Of a stretch of 18,942 nucleotides of DNA, positions 1 through 5,769 are shown one piece after another; positions within the stretch are counted from its first letter, which is position 1; each line of letters starts with the position of its first letter. The notes beneath the pieces were generated by a model. That model did not search any database. It saw only the letters and a list, made by a program, of their open reading frames with translations, and had not been told where the DNA came from. Origin of the DNA: Anaerolineae bacterium (GTDB lineage Bacteria > Chloroflexota > Anaerolineae > Aggregatilineales > UBA3940); NCBI GenBank assembly GCA_020852775.1, contig JADZAD010000034.1, positions 1 to 18,942 on the forward strand, written 5' to 3'. Both the position numbers and the translations under genes were made by a program.

Positions 1-560
1 GCCGCCATACTCCCGGCCCCCGCGCCAGCCTCAGCCTGTGTCGGGGCAATCGTCGGCACTGCCGTCATGACACCCGGCGTTGCGTTCCCCGCGACGGGTG
101 GCAGCACGTTATCCACCGCCAGCGTAAAGGTCTCCTCGACGCCATTAACCGCCACGGTGTAGTCGCCTGCTGCCAACCCGCCGATTTCAAGCGGTACGCT
201 CACCTCAAATGGCGTGAGCACCTGGGCGCACATCGTATCCGCAGGGCGCACCGTGGCCACAGTGACGGTGATCACCTTTCCTTCCAGTGACTGCCCGATC
301 GGCCCGACCGAGGTGCAGGCATCCGGGAGGTTCCCGCGGATCGTCGCCCGCATCTGCAGCGGGAACGACTCCAGAAAGGCCAGTTCTACGCTCTCAACCG
401 CAGCTTCCCCGGCGATCATGGCAGGTTCCCCCCGCGTGGCTGGGGGCGTTGGCGTGGCCAGCGGCTTAACGGTTCCCGGTGTGGGCGTCTCCGCGGGCGC
501 ACACCCACCCAGCAGCAACGCCAGCACGGCCAGCACAGCGGTATTCACGGTCAGTCTCAT
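1..560 (-). CDS. Putative lipoprotein, N-terminal part (runs off left edge)
   Basis: Reading the minus strand from ATG at 560 gives 186 open codons that run out of the window without a stop. The product begins with a hydrophobic signal peptide ending in the lipobox LLGGC (Cys20). A Pro/Thr/Ala-rich linker of the kind that tethers exported proteins follows, then a beta-rich domain of about 100 residues and a second Thr/Pro/Ala-rich stretch at the edge. It should sit on the outer face of the membrane. A Shine-Dalgarno-like purine run (GGGGGAGAGGA) lies upstream of the start. A TACAAT hexamer at 595-600 is a possible -10. I do not recognise the domain family, and substrate or role cannot be stated. 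The gene follows the 641-672 terminator, so it is a separate transcript. Confidence 0.8.
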   Translation of the reverse strand, partial: MRLTVNTAVLAVLALLLGGCAPAETPTPGTVKPLATPTPPATRGEPAMIAGEAAVESVELAFLESFPLQMRATIRGNLPDACTSVGPIGQSLEGKVITVTVATVRPADTMCAQVLTPFEVSVPLEIGGLAAGDYTVAVNGVEETFTLAVDNVLPPVAGNATPGVMTAVPTIAPTQAEAGAGAGSMA

Positions 561-640
561 GGTTCTTCCGTCCTCTCCCCCTGCTCTGTGAACGATTGTA
601 ACCCACAAATCAGACGATCGGAGGCACGGCCGGGTTCCCG

Positions 641-672
641 GAAAGAAACGGGGAGGCGTCGATAGCCTCCCC
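641..672 (-). terminator. Rho-independent terminator of the 691-1804 operon
   Basis: On the minus strand an 8-bp perfect stem, GGGGAGGC (672-665) paired with GCCTCCCC (657-650), has a 7-base loop and is followed by GTTTCTTTC. It lies 18 bases past the stop of the split-barrel gene and before the lipoprotein promoter region, the expected place. The U-tract is interrupted by G and C, so efficiency may be moderate. Confidence 0.8.
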
Positions 673-690
673 GGATAGTCAGCGCGGGTC

Positions 691-1140
691 TCAGAGCGCC
701 GCCATAAACGGCGGCTCAAGCGTGTCATCATGGAAGACGTGCTCCGGGACGAGCTTGATGACCATCTTATCGGTCTTGAGCATCTCCTGCGGTGTCGGCG
801 CGAGGAGGCCCTCCTTGCCAAGATAGCGGATGTAGATCTGCTCGGTAATCCGGCGGACTTCGTCCTTGTCTTCAATCAGCTCGACCTTGCCTTCCAGCAC
901 GACCAGCTTGTTCCGCATCCCGCCGCCGGTCACGTCCACCGTCACGGCGAGGTACGGGTAGGCTTTCAGGTTCTTTCCCTTCACGGTGGAGTACATCGTC
1001 TCGAAGTACATCGCGCCGTCATGCCACAGGTACCAGATCGGCGCGACATGCGGACGGCCGTCCGGCCTGACGGTCGCAATCCGCGCGATATGTACCTGCC
1101 TGAGGAACGCATCGATTTCAGGAGTGATCTCGACGGCCAT
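691..1140 (-). CDS. Pyridoxamine 5'-phosphate oxidase-like split-barrel protein
   Basis: This 149-residue protein has the FMN/F420-binding split-barrel fold of the PPOX family. It shows an N-terminal helix, then the typical strand IATVRPDGRPHVAPIWYLW (about 20-38), a second strand around MYFET, and KGKNLKAYPYLAVTVD, where family members contact the cofactor phosphate. Members bind FMN, F420 or heme and act as small cytoplasmic reductases or oxidases; the cofactor cannot be told from sequence alone. I chose ATG at 1140 because AAGGAGG lies about 10 bases upstream; the longer open frame would overlap the gene before it. It is the last gene of a three-gene operon, 14 bases after the preceding stop, and ends at a clear terminator. 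Confidence 0.85.
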   Translation of the reverse strand: MAVEITPEIDAFLRQVHIARIATVRPDGRPHVAPIWYLWHDGAMYFETMYSTVKGKNLKAYPYLAVTVDVTGGGMRNKLVVLEGKVELIEDKDEVRRITEQIYIRYLGKEGLLAPTPQEMLKTDKMVIKLVPEHVFHDDTLEPPFMAAL

Positions 1141-1154
1141 GGGGTTCAGCCTCC

Positions 1155-1472
1155 TTATGCGGATGAACCGGGCACTTTCTGCCCGGTCAGGTGAATGGAC
1201 TCGAAGCGCGTGGCGGTAGCTGGCTCGAACATGCCCGCGGTGCGTGTGCGCCACTGGTGGAAGTAATCTGTCTCCATATGCCGTTTGAGGTCATCCTCTG
1301 AGTGGTAGACTTCAATCAGGATGAAATGCGACGGCTGGTCATGCTGCTGGAACACGTCGAAGCGCACCGCCCCTGGCTCGGTGAGGGTATGCGTGGCATG
1401 CTCGACTATCGCCTGCCTGAACTCCGCGATTCGCTCTGGCCTGACGTGCAGATCCACGTACCACGTGAACAT
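1155..1472 (-). CDS. LsrG/YgiN-like antibiotic-biosynthesis-monooxygenase (ABM) domain protein
   Basis: A 105-residue protein with a single ABM ferredoxin-like (dimeric alpha-beta barrel) domain. The block TEPGAVRFDVFQ (about 31-42), the strand FILIEVY and the later His in the DDLKRHMETDYFHQW helix match the LsrG/YgiN branch. In that branch LsrG isomerises phospho-AI-2 and YgiN oxidises quinols. It acts in the cytoplasm, probably as a dimer. The start at 1472 is supported by AAGGAGG 5 bases upstream. The gene follows a paralogue by 20 bases (upstream stop at 1493), suggesting a tandem duplication or a heterodimer. No Lsr transporter or kinase is in view, so an AI-2 role is not shown. Confidence 0.85.
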   Translation of the reverse strand: MFTWYVDLHVRPERIAEFRQAIVEHATHTLTEPGAVRFDVFQQHDQPSHFILIEVYHSEDDLKRHMETDYFHQWRTRTAGMFEPATATRFESIHLTGQKVPGSSA

Positions 1473-1492
1473 CGCAACCTCCTTGCAAGTAT

Positions 1493-1804
1493 TTATTCCA
1501 CGGACAGCGCAACCTGCTGCAGGACGGCGCGTTCCCCGGTGAACATTTCCGCGGTAGCCTCCTTCCACACCGCGAAGTGCGCCGATGCGAAGTGTTCGTC
1601 CCGCGCAGCCTCGTCACGGTAGACCTCCACCAGCGTGAAGCGTGTGGGATCGGCCTTATCCTGGTAGAAGTCGAAGCGGATGTTACCCGCCTCAGTGGTG
1701 CGGGTGCCGTGGGCGTTGGCCAGCGTCGCCGCAATAAATGCGTCAAGATTCTCAGCCTTGATCTGGAAGGTGATGATCACGCTGTAGAAAGTTTCGTTCG
1801 TCAT
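1493..1804 (-). CDS. LsrG/YgiN-like ABM domain protein, paralogue of the next gene
   Basis: A 103-residue single-domain ABM protein. It contains TEAGNIRFDFYQ (about 38-48), TRFTLVEVYRD (54-64) and an H-x4-HFAVW segment (71-80), the same landmarks as the neighbouring 1155-1472 product, though the two differ at many positions. LsrG-type enzymes degrade phosphorylated autoinducer-2, and other ABM proteins are cofactor-free monooxygenases acting on quinols. Which applies here is open. ATG at 1804 follows GGAG by 7 bases. It is the first gene of the minus-strand operon, so the promoter should lie in 1805-1900, where an inverted repeat is present. Confidence 0.84.
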   Translation of the reverse strand: MTNETFYSVIITFQIKAENLDAFIAATLANAHGTRTTEAGNIRFDFYQDKADPTRFTLVEVYRDEAARDEHFASAHFAVWKEATAEMFTGERAVLQQVALSVE

Positions 1805-1833
1805 GAGGAGTCTCCAGTGTGCCACCCCTTTTC

Positions 1834-1892
1834 GGCTCCTACGGAGCCAGCCCGTCGAGGGGAAGGAGTCAGAATAAACGGTCTGATTCTGA
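1834..1892. promoter_or_regulatory. Inverted repeats upstream of the LsrG-like operon
   Basis: Two symmetric elements lie in the probable promoter region of the operon starting at 1804: GGCTCC-TAC-GGAGCC at 1834-1848, and TCAGAAT (1869-1875) with ATTCTGA (1886-1892), 7-bp arms 10 bases apart. The second has operator-like geometry, and a TATTCT hexamer on the minus strand overlaps it. The first may be part of the dispersed intergenic repeat family described next to it. No repressor is evident nearby. Confidence 0.35.
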
Positions 1893-2060
1893 TAGATGCA
1901 CGTGTAGTTGTCTTTCAGCCCTTCCCCGGCTACGGGAAGGGGCAGAGGTGGGGCCAGACCTCAGACCCCCATCCCCAGCCCTTCCCCCCTGTCGAGGGGA
2001 AGGGAGCAAAACGCCATCCAGACGGAAGGGTTTCTTTGGCTAACAGCTAATCGCCAACAG
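1854..2060. repeat. Intergenic CCCTTCCC/GGGGAAGG hairpin repeats
   Basis: The 256-base gap 1805-2060 carries no credible gene. It contains GTCGAGGGGAAGG twice (1854-1866 and 1991-2003) and two hairpins: GCCCTTCCC/GGGAAGGGGC at 1918-1943, with one bulged G, and CCCTTCCCC/GGGGAAGGG at 1979-2004. Near 2041-2066 a run of CTAA/CAGCTA units resembles text at 7334-7360. These look like degenerate copies of a dispersed, palindromic intergenic repeat. The hairpins may also help end transcription of the ACT-domain gene, but no good U-tract follows. Confidence 0.6.
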
Positions 2061-2450
2061 CTACTCGCTCCCCGCTACCCTGTGCCCTGCACCTCTCAGC
2101 GCCGCTACCGCCATCACGAGGTGCTCCGCCTTGACAAGCACGTAATCCGTGTCATACGTCGAGAGCGCGAAGATGCCGATTCCAGCATCGGCCAGCGGCG
2201 AGAGCACCGCGAGCAGCACCCCTGTCAGCGTAAACTCGAATGGGCCTTCCAGCCGAAGCGCCTTCCAGCCGCGCTCGGCCTTCACACCCGGTGGTACGTC
2301 ATCTTCCGCACACACGATCGAGAGTTCAGCCGGGGTGCGCGTCACCGAGAACAGGTCTCCGCCAAGCGCCCACTCGGGCACCTCGCCGATCTCAGCCTGG
2401 CACACGGCGTACTGCCCTGGCAGCGGCGTCAGGGTGAGGGAATGTGGCAT
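2061..2450 (-). CDS. ACT-domain amino-acid-binding protein
   Basis: A 129-residue protein matching a family of stand-alone tandem ACT-type proteins. Recognisable blocks are GQYAVCQAE near the N-terminus, FSVTRTPAELSIVC (about 35-48), a WKALRLEGPFEFTLTGV segment (67-83), and GIGIFALSTYDTDYVLVK (91-108), where ACT domains usually bind a small ligand such as an amino acid. A cytoplasmic ligand-sensing role is known for the fold; the ligand is unknown here. The ATG at 2450 is one base past the TGA of the phosphorylase gene, so translation is probably coupled. An in-frame GTG at 2468 would overlap that gene instead. There is no strong Shine-Dalgarno sequence. Confidence 0.82.
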   Translation of the reverse strand: MPHSLTLTPLPGQYAVCQAEIGEVPEWALGGDLFSVTRTPAELSIVCAEDDVPPGVKAERGWKALRLEGPFEFTLTGVLLAVLSPLADAGIGIFALSTYDTDYVLVKAEHLVMAVAALRGAGHRVAGSE

Positions 2451-2451
2451 A

Positions 2452-3195
2452 TCAGTTCTGCGCGGCACGATCCCGCTCGATCATGATCTTCACCGCCTCT
2501 ACCGCCGTGCCGAGCAGCCGGTCAAGGTCCTGATGCGAACCCCCCGCGATCATAATGCCGCTGGCACGTGCCTTGAGCACGCTGGAGAGCACGAACAGCG
2601 TCGAAGCTTCCATCTCCGAGCACAACACCCCGCCCTGAATCCATGCCTGCCAGCGCTCCTGCAGTTCGCGCCCCACCGGCATCCGCTGCGGCTCATGCTG
2701 CCCGTAGAACGAGTCCTTCGACTGTGTCAGTCCGACGTGATAGCGCACCCCGCGCTTCTGCGCGGCCTGGCGCAGCGCCAGCGTCACGTCCACGTCGGCC
2801 ACCGCCGGGAACGCCAACGGCATATACTGCTGCGAGGTGTATTCATCACGTACCGCACCCCAGGTGATGATCACGTCTCCCTGCTGCATGAACGGCTGCA
2901 TCATGCCAGACGTACCCACGCGGATGAACGTGTCCGCGCCAAGCATCCGCAGCTCTTCCACAGCGATCGCGGTTGATGGGCAGCCAATACCGGTCGAGGT
3001 CACCGTTACCTTCTCACCAAGCAGCGTCCCGGTGATCGTGCGGTACTCACGGTTGTAGGCGATCTCCTGCGGGTTGTCGAAGTACTGGCCGATCAGCGGC
3101 ACGCGACCGGGGTCACCGGGGAGCAGCACGTAGCGGCCCACATCACCCTTGCGCAGATGCAGGTGGTAGACTATCTCCTCGTTGCGGTTTGCCAT
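2452..3195 (-). CDS. udp: Uridine phosphorylase (nucleoside phosphorylase-I family)
   Basis: This 247-residue protein is a complete nucleoside phosphorylase-I family member. It shows GDPGR (27-31, phosphate loop), STGIGCPSTAIAVEEL (67-82), RVGTSG (92-97, phosphate-binding Arg and Thr), TQSKDSFYGQH (157-167) and CSEMEASTL (192-200), whose Glu-Met-Glu binds ribose. The TQSKDSFYGQ and EMEAS blocks fit uridine phosphorylase, which splits uridine with phosphate to uracil and ribose-1-phosphate in the cytoplasm for pyrimidine salvage. A related purine nucleoside specificity is not excluded. ATG at 3195 has GAAGGGA upstream; the longer open frame has no such support. An extended -10 (TGC-TACAAT, 3245-3237) on the minus strand fits its promoter. 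It is followed at once by the ACT gene. Confidence 0.87.
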   Translation of the reverse strand: MANRNEEIVYHLHLRKGDVGRYVLLPGDPGRVPLIGQYFDNPQEIAYNREYRTITGTLLGEKVTVTSTGIGCPSTAIAVEELRMLGADTFIRVGTSGMMQPFMQQGDVIITWGAVRDEYTSQQYMPLAFPAVADVDVTLALRQAAQKRGVRYHVGLTQSKDSFYGQHEPQRMPVGRELQERWQAWIQGGVLCSEMEASTLFVLSSVLKARASGIMIAGGSHQDLDRLLGTAVEAVKIMIERDRAAQN

Positions 3196-3236
3196 GGGGT
3201 TCCCTTCTGGTGTGGTGATGCGCGGTACGTCTCTGC

Positions 3237-3245
3237 ATTGTAGCA
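3237..3245 (-). promoter_or_regulatory. Extended -10 promoter for udp
   Basis: On the minus strand TGC followed by TACAAT is a good extended -10 element, about 42 bases upstream of the udp start. No convincing -35 is seen, as is common for extended -10 promoters. Confidence 0.5.
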
Positions 3246-3303
3246 TAAGGCGTGGCGCGCGGGGAAGATGTCTGCCACCGCTACCCTCCCATGCGAGTCT
3301 GGC

Positions 3304-3309
3304 TATAAT
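3304..3309 (+). promoter_or_regulatory. TATAAT -10 element for the 3345 operon
   Basis: A perfect TATAAT lies 35 bases upstream of the GTG start at 3345, leaving a short leader with the Shine-Dalgarno AGGGAGAG at 3331-3338. No clear -35 hexamer is present at 17 bases. Confidence 0.55.
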
Positions 3310-3344
3310 GGACATGTTCGTCCGCGCCACAGGGAGAGTCCACT

Positions 3345-4223
3345 GTGTATGAATTAAAATCATCCGGGCGGGTCGCCGGGGGTGTGCCCTTTATGCGCCG
3401 GGCCGGTTGTTTCGTGCCGTTCATCTTCTTTGGCGGGGCTGTGCTCGCCTTTGCGGTAACCGGCCTGTTCTCAGGCGGAGACGGCATGGTGCTCGGCTTT
3501 ATCCCCACGGGCTGCCTTTCACCGATCCTGTTCGTGGTGCTGCCTCTGCTGCTTCTCGGTGGGCTGGGCGCGGCTTATTTCGCTGCGCGCCGGCTCAAGC
3601 TCGAAGCGCCTCGGGCTACGCTCGACGTGGAAACACTGCGGGTGGGCCAGCCCTTCACGCTGACGTATGAACAGAAGGCCGCAGGGCCTGCCGAAGTCGA
3701 GGAGATGACCTTCATCCTGCTTCTGCGCGAGACAGCAAAGTACCGCAGCGGCACCGATACAGTCACCGTGCGGTATGACCATGTCGTGGATACCCAGCGC
3801 TACCCCGGACGCAGCCTGCAGCCCGGTGGTCGGCTGTTCCAGGAAGTACGGATGCGCATCCCGGCGAACGGGATGCACAACTGGGGCCTGACAGGTGACC
3901 TGCAGGCGATCAAGGCGCGCATGGCTGCCGCCTCCGCCCCCACCAACGCCGAGGCCGCATTTGACAGGATGCAGGACCAGGCTGCGATGCGTGGGGCCAC
4001 CGGCGTGGACACGGCCCTGCCTGATGGTGTACCCGACTGGGTGAAAGGCATGGCGCGCTCGGTGAGCACGCTGCCCGCCGGGCATAACGCGCTGCAGTGG
4101 TTCGTCACTGCGCAGGTGAAGGTAAAAGGCTGGATCGACTACCACGAGGAATATGCGCTTCAGGTGCTGCCGGAACGCTTCGGTGAGGCAGAGGCGGCAC
4201 AGCCAGCAGACGGAGAAGCATGA
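3345..4223 (+). CDS. Two-helix membrane protein with arrestin-like beta domain
   Basis: A 292-residue protein starting at GTG, supported by AGGGAGAG 6 bases upstream. Two transmembrane helices (about 24-42 and 58-80) are followed by a soluble region. This begins with strands typical of an arrestin/Spo0M-type sandwich (LDVETLRVGQPFTLTYEQ, 93-110), continues with FQEVRMRIPANG (165-176), and ends with HNALQWFVTAQVKVKGWIDYHEEY (247-270), reminiscent of the second arrestin strand set. A hydrophilic Ala-rich stretch (about 185-245) interrupts the fold. The arrestin assignment is by pattern only. The gene overlaps the next, which also looks arrestin-like, so the two products may work together, one at the membrane and one soluble. 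Function unknown. Confidence 0.75.
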   Translation: MYELKSSGRVAGGVPFMRRAGCFVPFIFFGGAVLAFAVTGLFSGGDGMVLGFIPTGCLSPILFVVLPLLLLGGLGAAYFAARRLKLEAPRATLDVETLRVGQPFTLTYEQKAAGPAEVEEMTFILLLRETAKYRSGTDTVTVRYDHVVDTQRYPGRSLQPGGRLFQEVRMRIPANGMHNWGLTGDLQAIKARMAAASAPTNAEAAFDRMQDQAAMRGATGVDTALPDGVPDWVKGMARSVSTLPAGHNALQWFVTAQVKVKGWIDYHEEYALQVLPERFGEAEAAQPADGEA

Positions 4224-4645
4224 TGTTCGCAAAGAAGATCGATGCACAGGTGCGGATCGGGCTGGCAGGCGGTGAAGTCCGCGACGGTGTGATGTGCTTC
4301 ATCCCCGGGGCGGCGATCCGTGGCAAGGCTGAAATCACCGTCGAGGAAGACCTCACTGCCGATCACGTCTGGATCAGGCTCGAGTGGTTCACCGAAGGCC
4401 GGGGCGACCGTGACGCACAGACCATTGAGGAGATAGACGCCTATCAGGGTGTGATGACGGGCGGCACCCCGCAGACGGTCGACTTCGCCTTCACCCTGCC
4501 TGAAGCGCCATGGAGCTATGCCGGGCACTATATCAACATCATCTGGGCGATCACGGTGCATGTCGATCGCAGCAGGACGTTCAAGGAGATTACCTATCAC
4601 GAGCGTTTCGTGATGGCCCCCGACCGCCATGCGGTTACGCCATGA
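4220..4645 (+). CDS. Arrestin-like (Spo0M-type) beta-sandwich protein
   Basis: A 141-residue soluble protein without signal peptide or membrane helix. The pattern DAQVRIGLAGGEVRDG, then PGAAIRGKAEITVEEDLTAD (about 29-48), HVWIRLEWFTEGRGD and a late FAFTLPEAPWSYAGHYINIIW (109-129 region) is what arrestin/Vps26/Spo0M N-domains show: a charged opening strand, a G-x-V/I-x-G turn and a Pro-Tyr/Ser-Tyr strand before a W-x-I/V ending. This is pattern matching, not a database result. Its ATG overlaps the upstream stop (ATGATG at 4220-4225), so coupled translation is likely; the second ATG at 4223 is better spaced from GGAG. Function unknown. Confidence 0.72.
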   Translation: MMFAKKIDAQVRIGLAGGEVRDGVMCFIPGAAIRGKAEITVEEDLTADHVWIRLEWFTEGRGDRDAQTIEEIDAYQGVMTGGTPQTVDFAFTLPEAPWSYAGHYINIIWAITVHVDRSRTFKEITYHERFVMAPDRHAVTP

Positions 4646-4646
4646 A

Positions 4647-4676
4647 TTCCACTTAACCTGGTTTGTCGGGTATGAT
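4647..4676 (+). promoter_or_regulatory. Promoter for the Crp/Fnr gene, probably leaderless
   Basis: TATGAT at 4671-4676 sits 6 bases before the ATG at 4683, with TTCCAC at 4647-4652 (18-base spacer, 4 of 6 matches to TTGACA). No Shine-Dalgarno sequence lies before the start. The arrangement predicts transcription beginning at or next to the start codon, giving a leaderless mRNA. Confidence 0.5.
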
Positions 4677-4682
4677 TGACGA

Positions 4683-5363
4683 ATGACCGAAGCAGACCTG
4701 AGTTATCTGAACTCGCGTCTCCGCGCCTTCCCGTGCTTTGACGTTCTGGACGCATCTTCCTTCCACGAGTTGACCGCCACTGCGACGCGCCGAGCTTTCT
4801 CCCCGGATGAGGTACTCTTCACCCAGGGTGCACCTTCCGCCGGGCTGTGGCTGCTGGAGGACGGTAGCGTGAAGATCGTGCGCTACAGCCCGGAAGGTGG
4901 AGAGCACATTCTGCGGCTGTTCGGGCCCGGAGACTCGTTCAACGATATTCCCGCCTTTGACGGCGGCACCAATGCCGCGAACGCCGTTGCCCTGACACTG
5001 ACCACCTGCTGGGTGTTGCCGACCAGCGTGCTGCGTGGGATGATGGAGCGCCACCCCGGTATGGCGATCAGGGTCGCCGAGCACTTTGGCCAGATGGTGC
5101 GCTCGCTGACCGCACAGATCGAGGAACTGGCGCTCTATCCGGTCAACGCCCGGATCGCACGCTTCCTGCTCAACCAGGCCGAGAATCCCTCACTGAGCAG
5201 CCCGGGCGTGACCCGTGCTGCTATCGCCGCCCACCTCGCCACCACCCCGGAAACGATCAGTCGGGTGCTGGCGAAGTTCCAGGAGGCGGGCGTTATCCGC
5301 TTCGACCGCCACCGGATCGTGATCCTCGACCGCGGCGCCCTGAACGCTATCGCCCTGCTGTAA
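4683..5363 (+). CDS. Crp/Fnr family transcriptional regulator (NO/oxygen-type)
   Basis: A 226-residue protein with an N-terminal cyclic-nucleotide-binding-like barrel (about 15-125; G-D-S-F at 83-86), a long dimerisation helix (127-150) and a C-terminal winged helix-turn-helix (176-215). The recognition helix TPETISRVLAKFQ carries E190, S193 and R194, the E-x-x-S-R pattern by which FNR and DNR read TTGAT half-sites. Only two cysteines (18, 109) are present, so it cannot hold the FNR [4Fe-4S] cluster. This points to a DNR/NnrR-like sensor, perhaps of NO through heme, or another signal. It lies directly upstream of the nirK operon, and a perfect TTGAT-N4-ATCAA box sits 54 bases past its stop. 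It very likely regulates that operon. Confidence 0.88.
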   Translation: MTEADLSYLNSRLRAFPCFDVLDASSFHELTATATRRAFSPDEVLFTQGAPSAGLWLLEDGSVKIVRYSPEGGEHILRLFGPGDSFNDIPAFDGGTNAANAVALTLTTCWVLPTSVLRGMMERHPGMAIRVAEHFGQMVRSLTAQIEELALYPVNARIARFLLNQAENPSLSSPGVTRAAIAAHLATTPETISRVLAKFQEAGVIRFDRHRIVILDRGALNAIALL

Positions 5364-5365
5364 AG

Positions 5366-5399
5366 CTGCCAATTCTCATTTCCTGATTCAGAATTGCAG
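5366..5399. repeat. Inverted repeat after the Crp/Fnr gene
   Basis: CTGC(C)AATTCT at 5366-5376 pairs with AGAATTGCAG at 5390-5399, giving 10 bp with one bulge and a 13-base loop. It begins two bases after the regulator's stop codon. The low-GC stem and lack of a U-tract make it a poor terminator; an mRNA-end stem or a protein site are alternatives. Confidence 0.35.
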
Positions 5400-5417
5400 A
5401 CCAGATTAATCGTAAAC

Positions 5418-5431
5418 TTGATCTGGATCAA
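5418..5431 (+). promoter_or_regulatory. FNR/DNR-type operator, perfect TTGAT-N4-ATCAA
   Basis: The consensus FNR-class box TTGATCTGGATCAA is present without mismatch. The symmetry extends outward to 10-bp arms (5414-5423 and 5426-5435) around a two-base centre. Its centre at 5424.5 is about 60 bases before the predicted transcription start of the ferredoxin-nirK operon (TATCCT at 5473-5478, start near 5485). That is the class I activator position known for FNR/CRP (-61.5). The weak -35 region fits activator dependence. The neighbouring Crp/Fnr protein has the matching E-x-x-S-R recognition helix. Confidence 0.85.
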
Positions 5432-5472
5432 GTTTCCTGATCACCGTCAATGCACGCCCGATCCGGGCGGCG

Positions 5473-5478
5473 TATCCT
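5473..5478 (+). promoter_or_regulatory. Candidate -10 element of the nirK operon
   Basis: TATCCT lies 6 bases before the ferredoxin ATG at 5485, the same geometry as in front of the regulator gene. No Shine-Dalgarno sequence precedes this ATG, so a leaderless transcript is predicted. No usable -35 hexamer is visible at 17-18 bases. Confidence 0.4.
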
Positions 5479-5484
5479 CGTTAC

Positions 5485-5769
5485 ATGACACATTCAACCC
5501 GCGAGACTCAGGATTCGCAATGGCTGCCCAGGATCGATTCCGCGCTCTGTACCGGCTGTGGTGACTGCGTCACCCTGTGCCCGGTGGACGCGCTCGGCAT
5601 GGTGGGTGGGAAAGCCGTGCTTGCAGTACCGGATGCCTGTACGTACTGCACAGCCTGTGAGGACGCCTGCCCGGTCGAGGCGATTGCCCTGCCCTTCCTG
5701 ATCTGCCTCGCGGATGACCTTCGCCCCGGCTCCGTGTCGGGAACCAATCCAGAGGAGAGAGCGCAATGA
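5485..5769 (+). CDS. 2[4Fe-4S] ferredoxin
   Basis: A 94-residue cytoplasmic protein with two complete cluster motifs: C22-x2-C25-x2-C28-x3-C32-P and C52-x2-C55-x2-C58-x3-C62-P. Each set binds a [4Fe-4S] cluster, giving a bacterial-type low-potential electron carrier. A further Cys74 and a short acidic tail follow. It is the first gene after the FNR-type box, and its stop overlaps the nirK start (ATGA, 5766-5769), so the two are co-expressed. A cytoplasmic ferredoxin cannot directly reduce the exported NirK. It may instead feed a membrane step, serve assembly, or act as an NO/oxygen-labile element. The partner is unknown. Confidence 0.87.
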   Translation: MTHSTRETQDSQWLPRIDSALCTGCGDCVTLCPVDALGMVGGKAVLAVPDACTYCTACEDACPVEAIALPFLICLADDLRPGSVSGTNPEERAQ

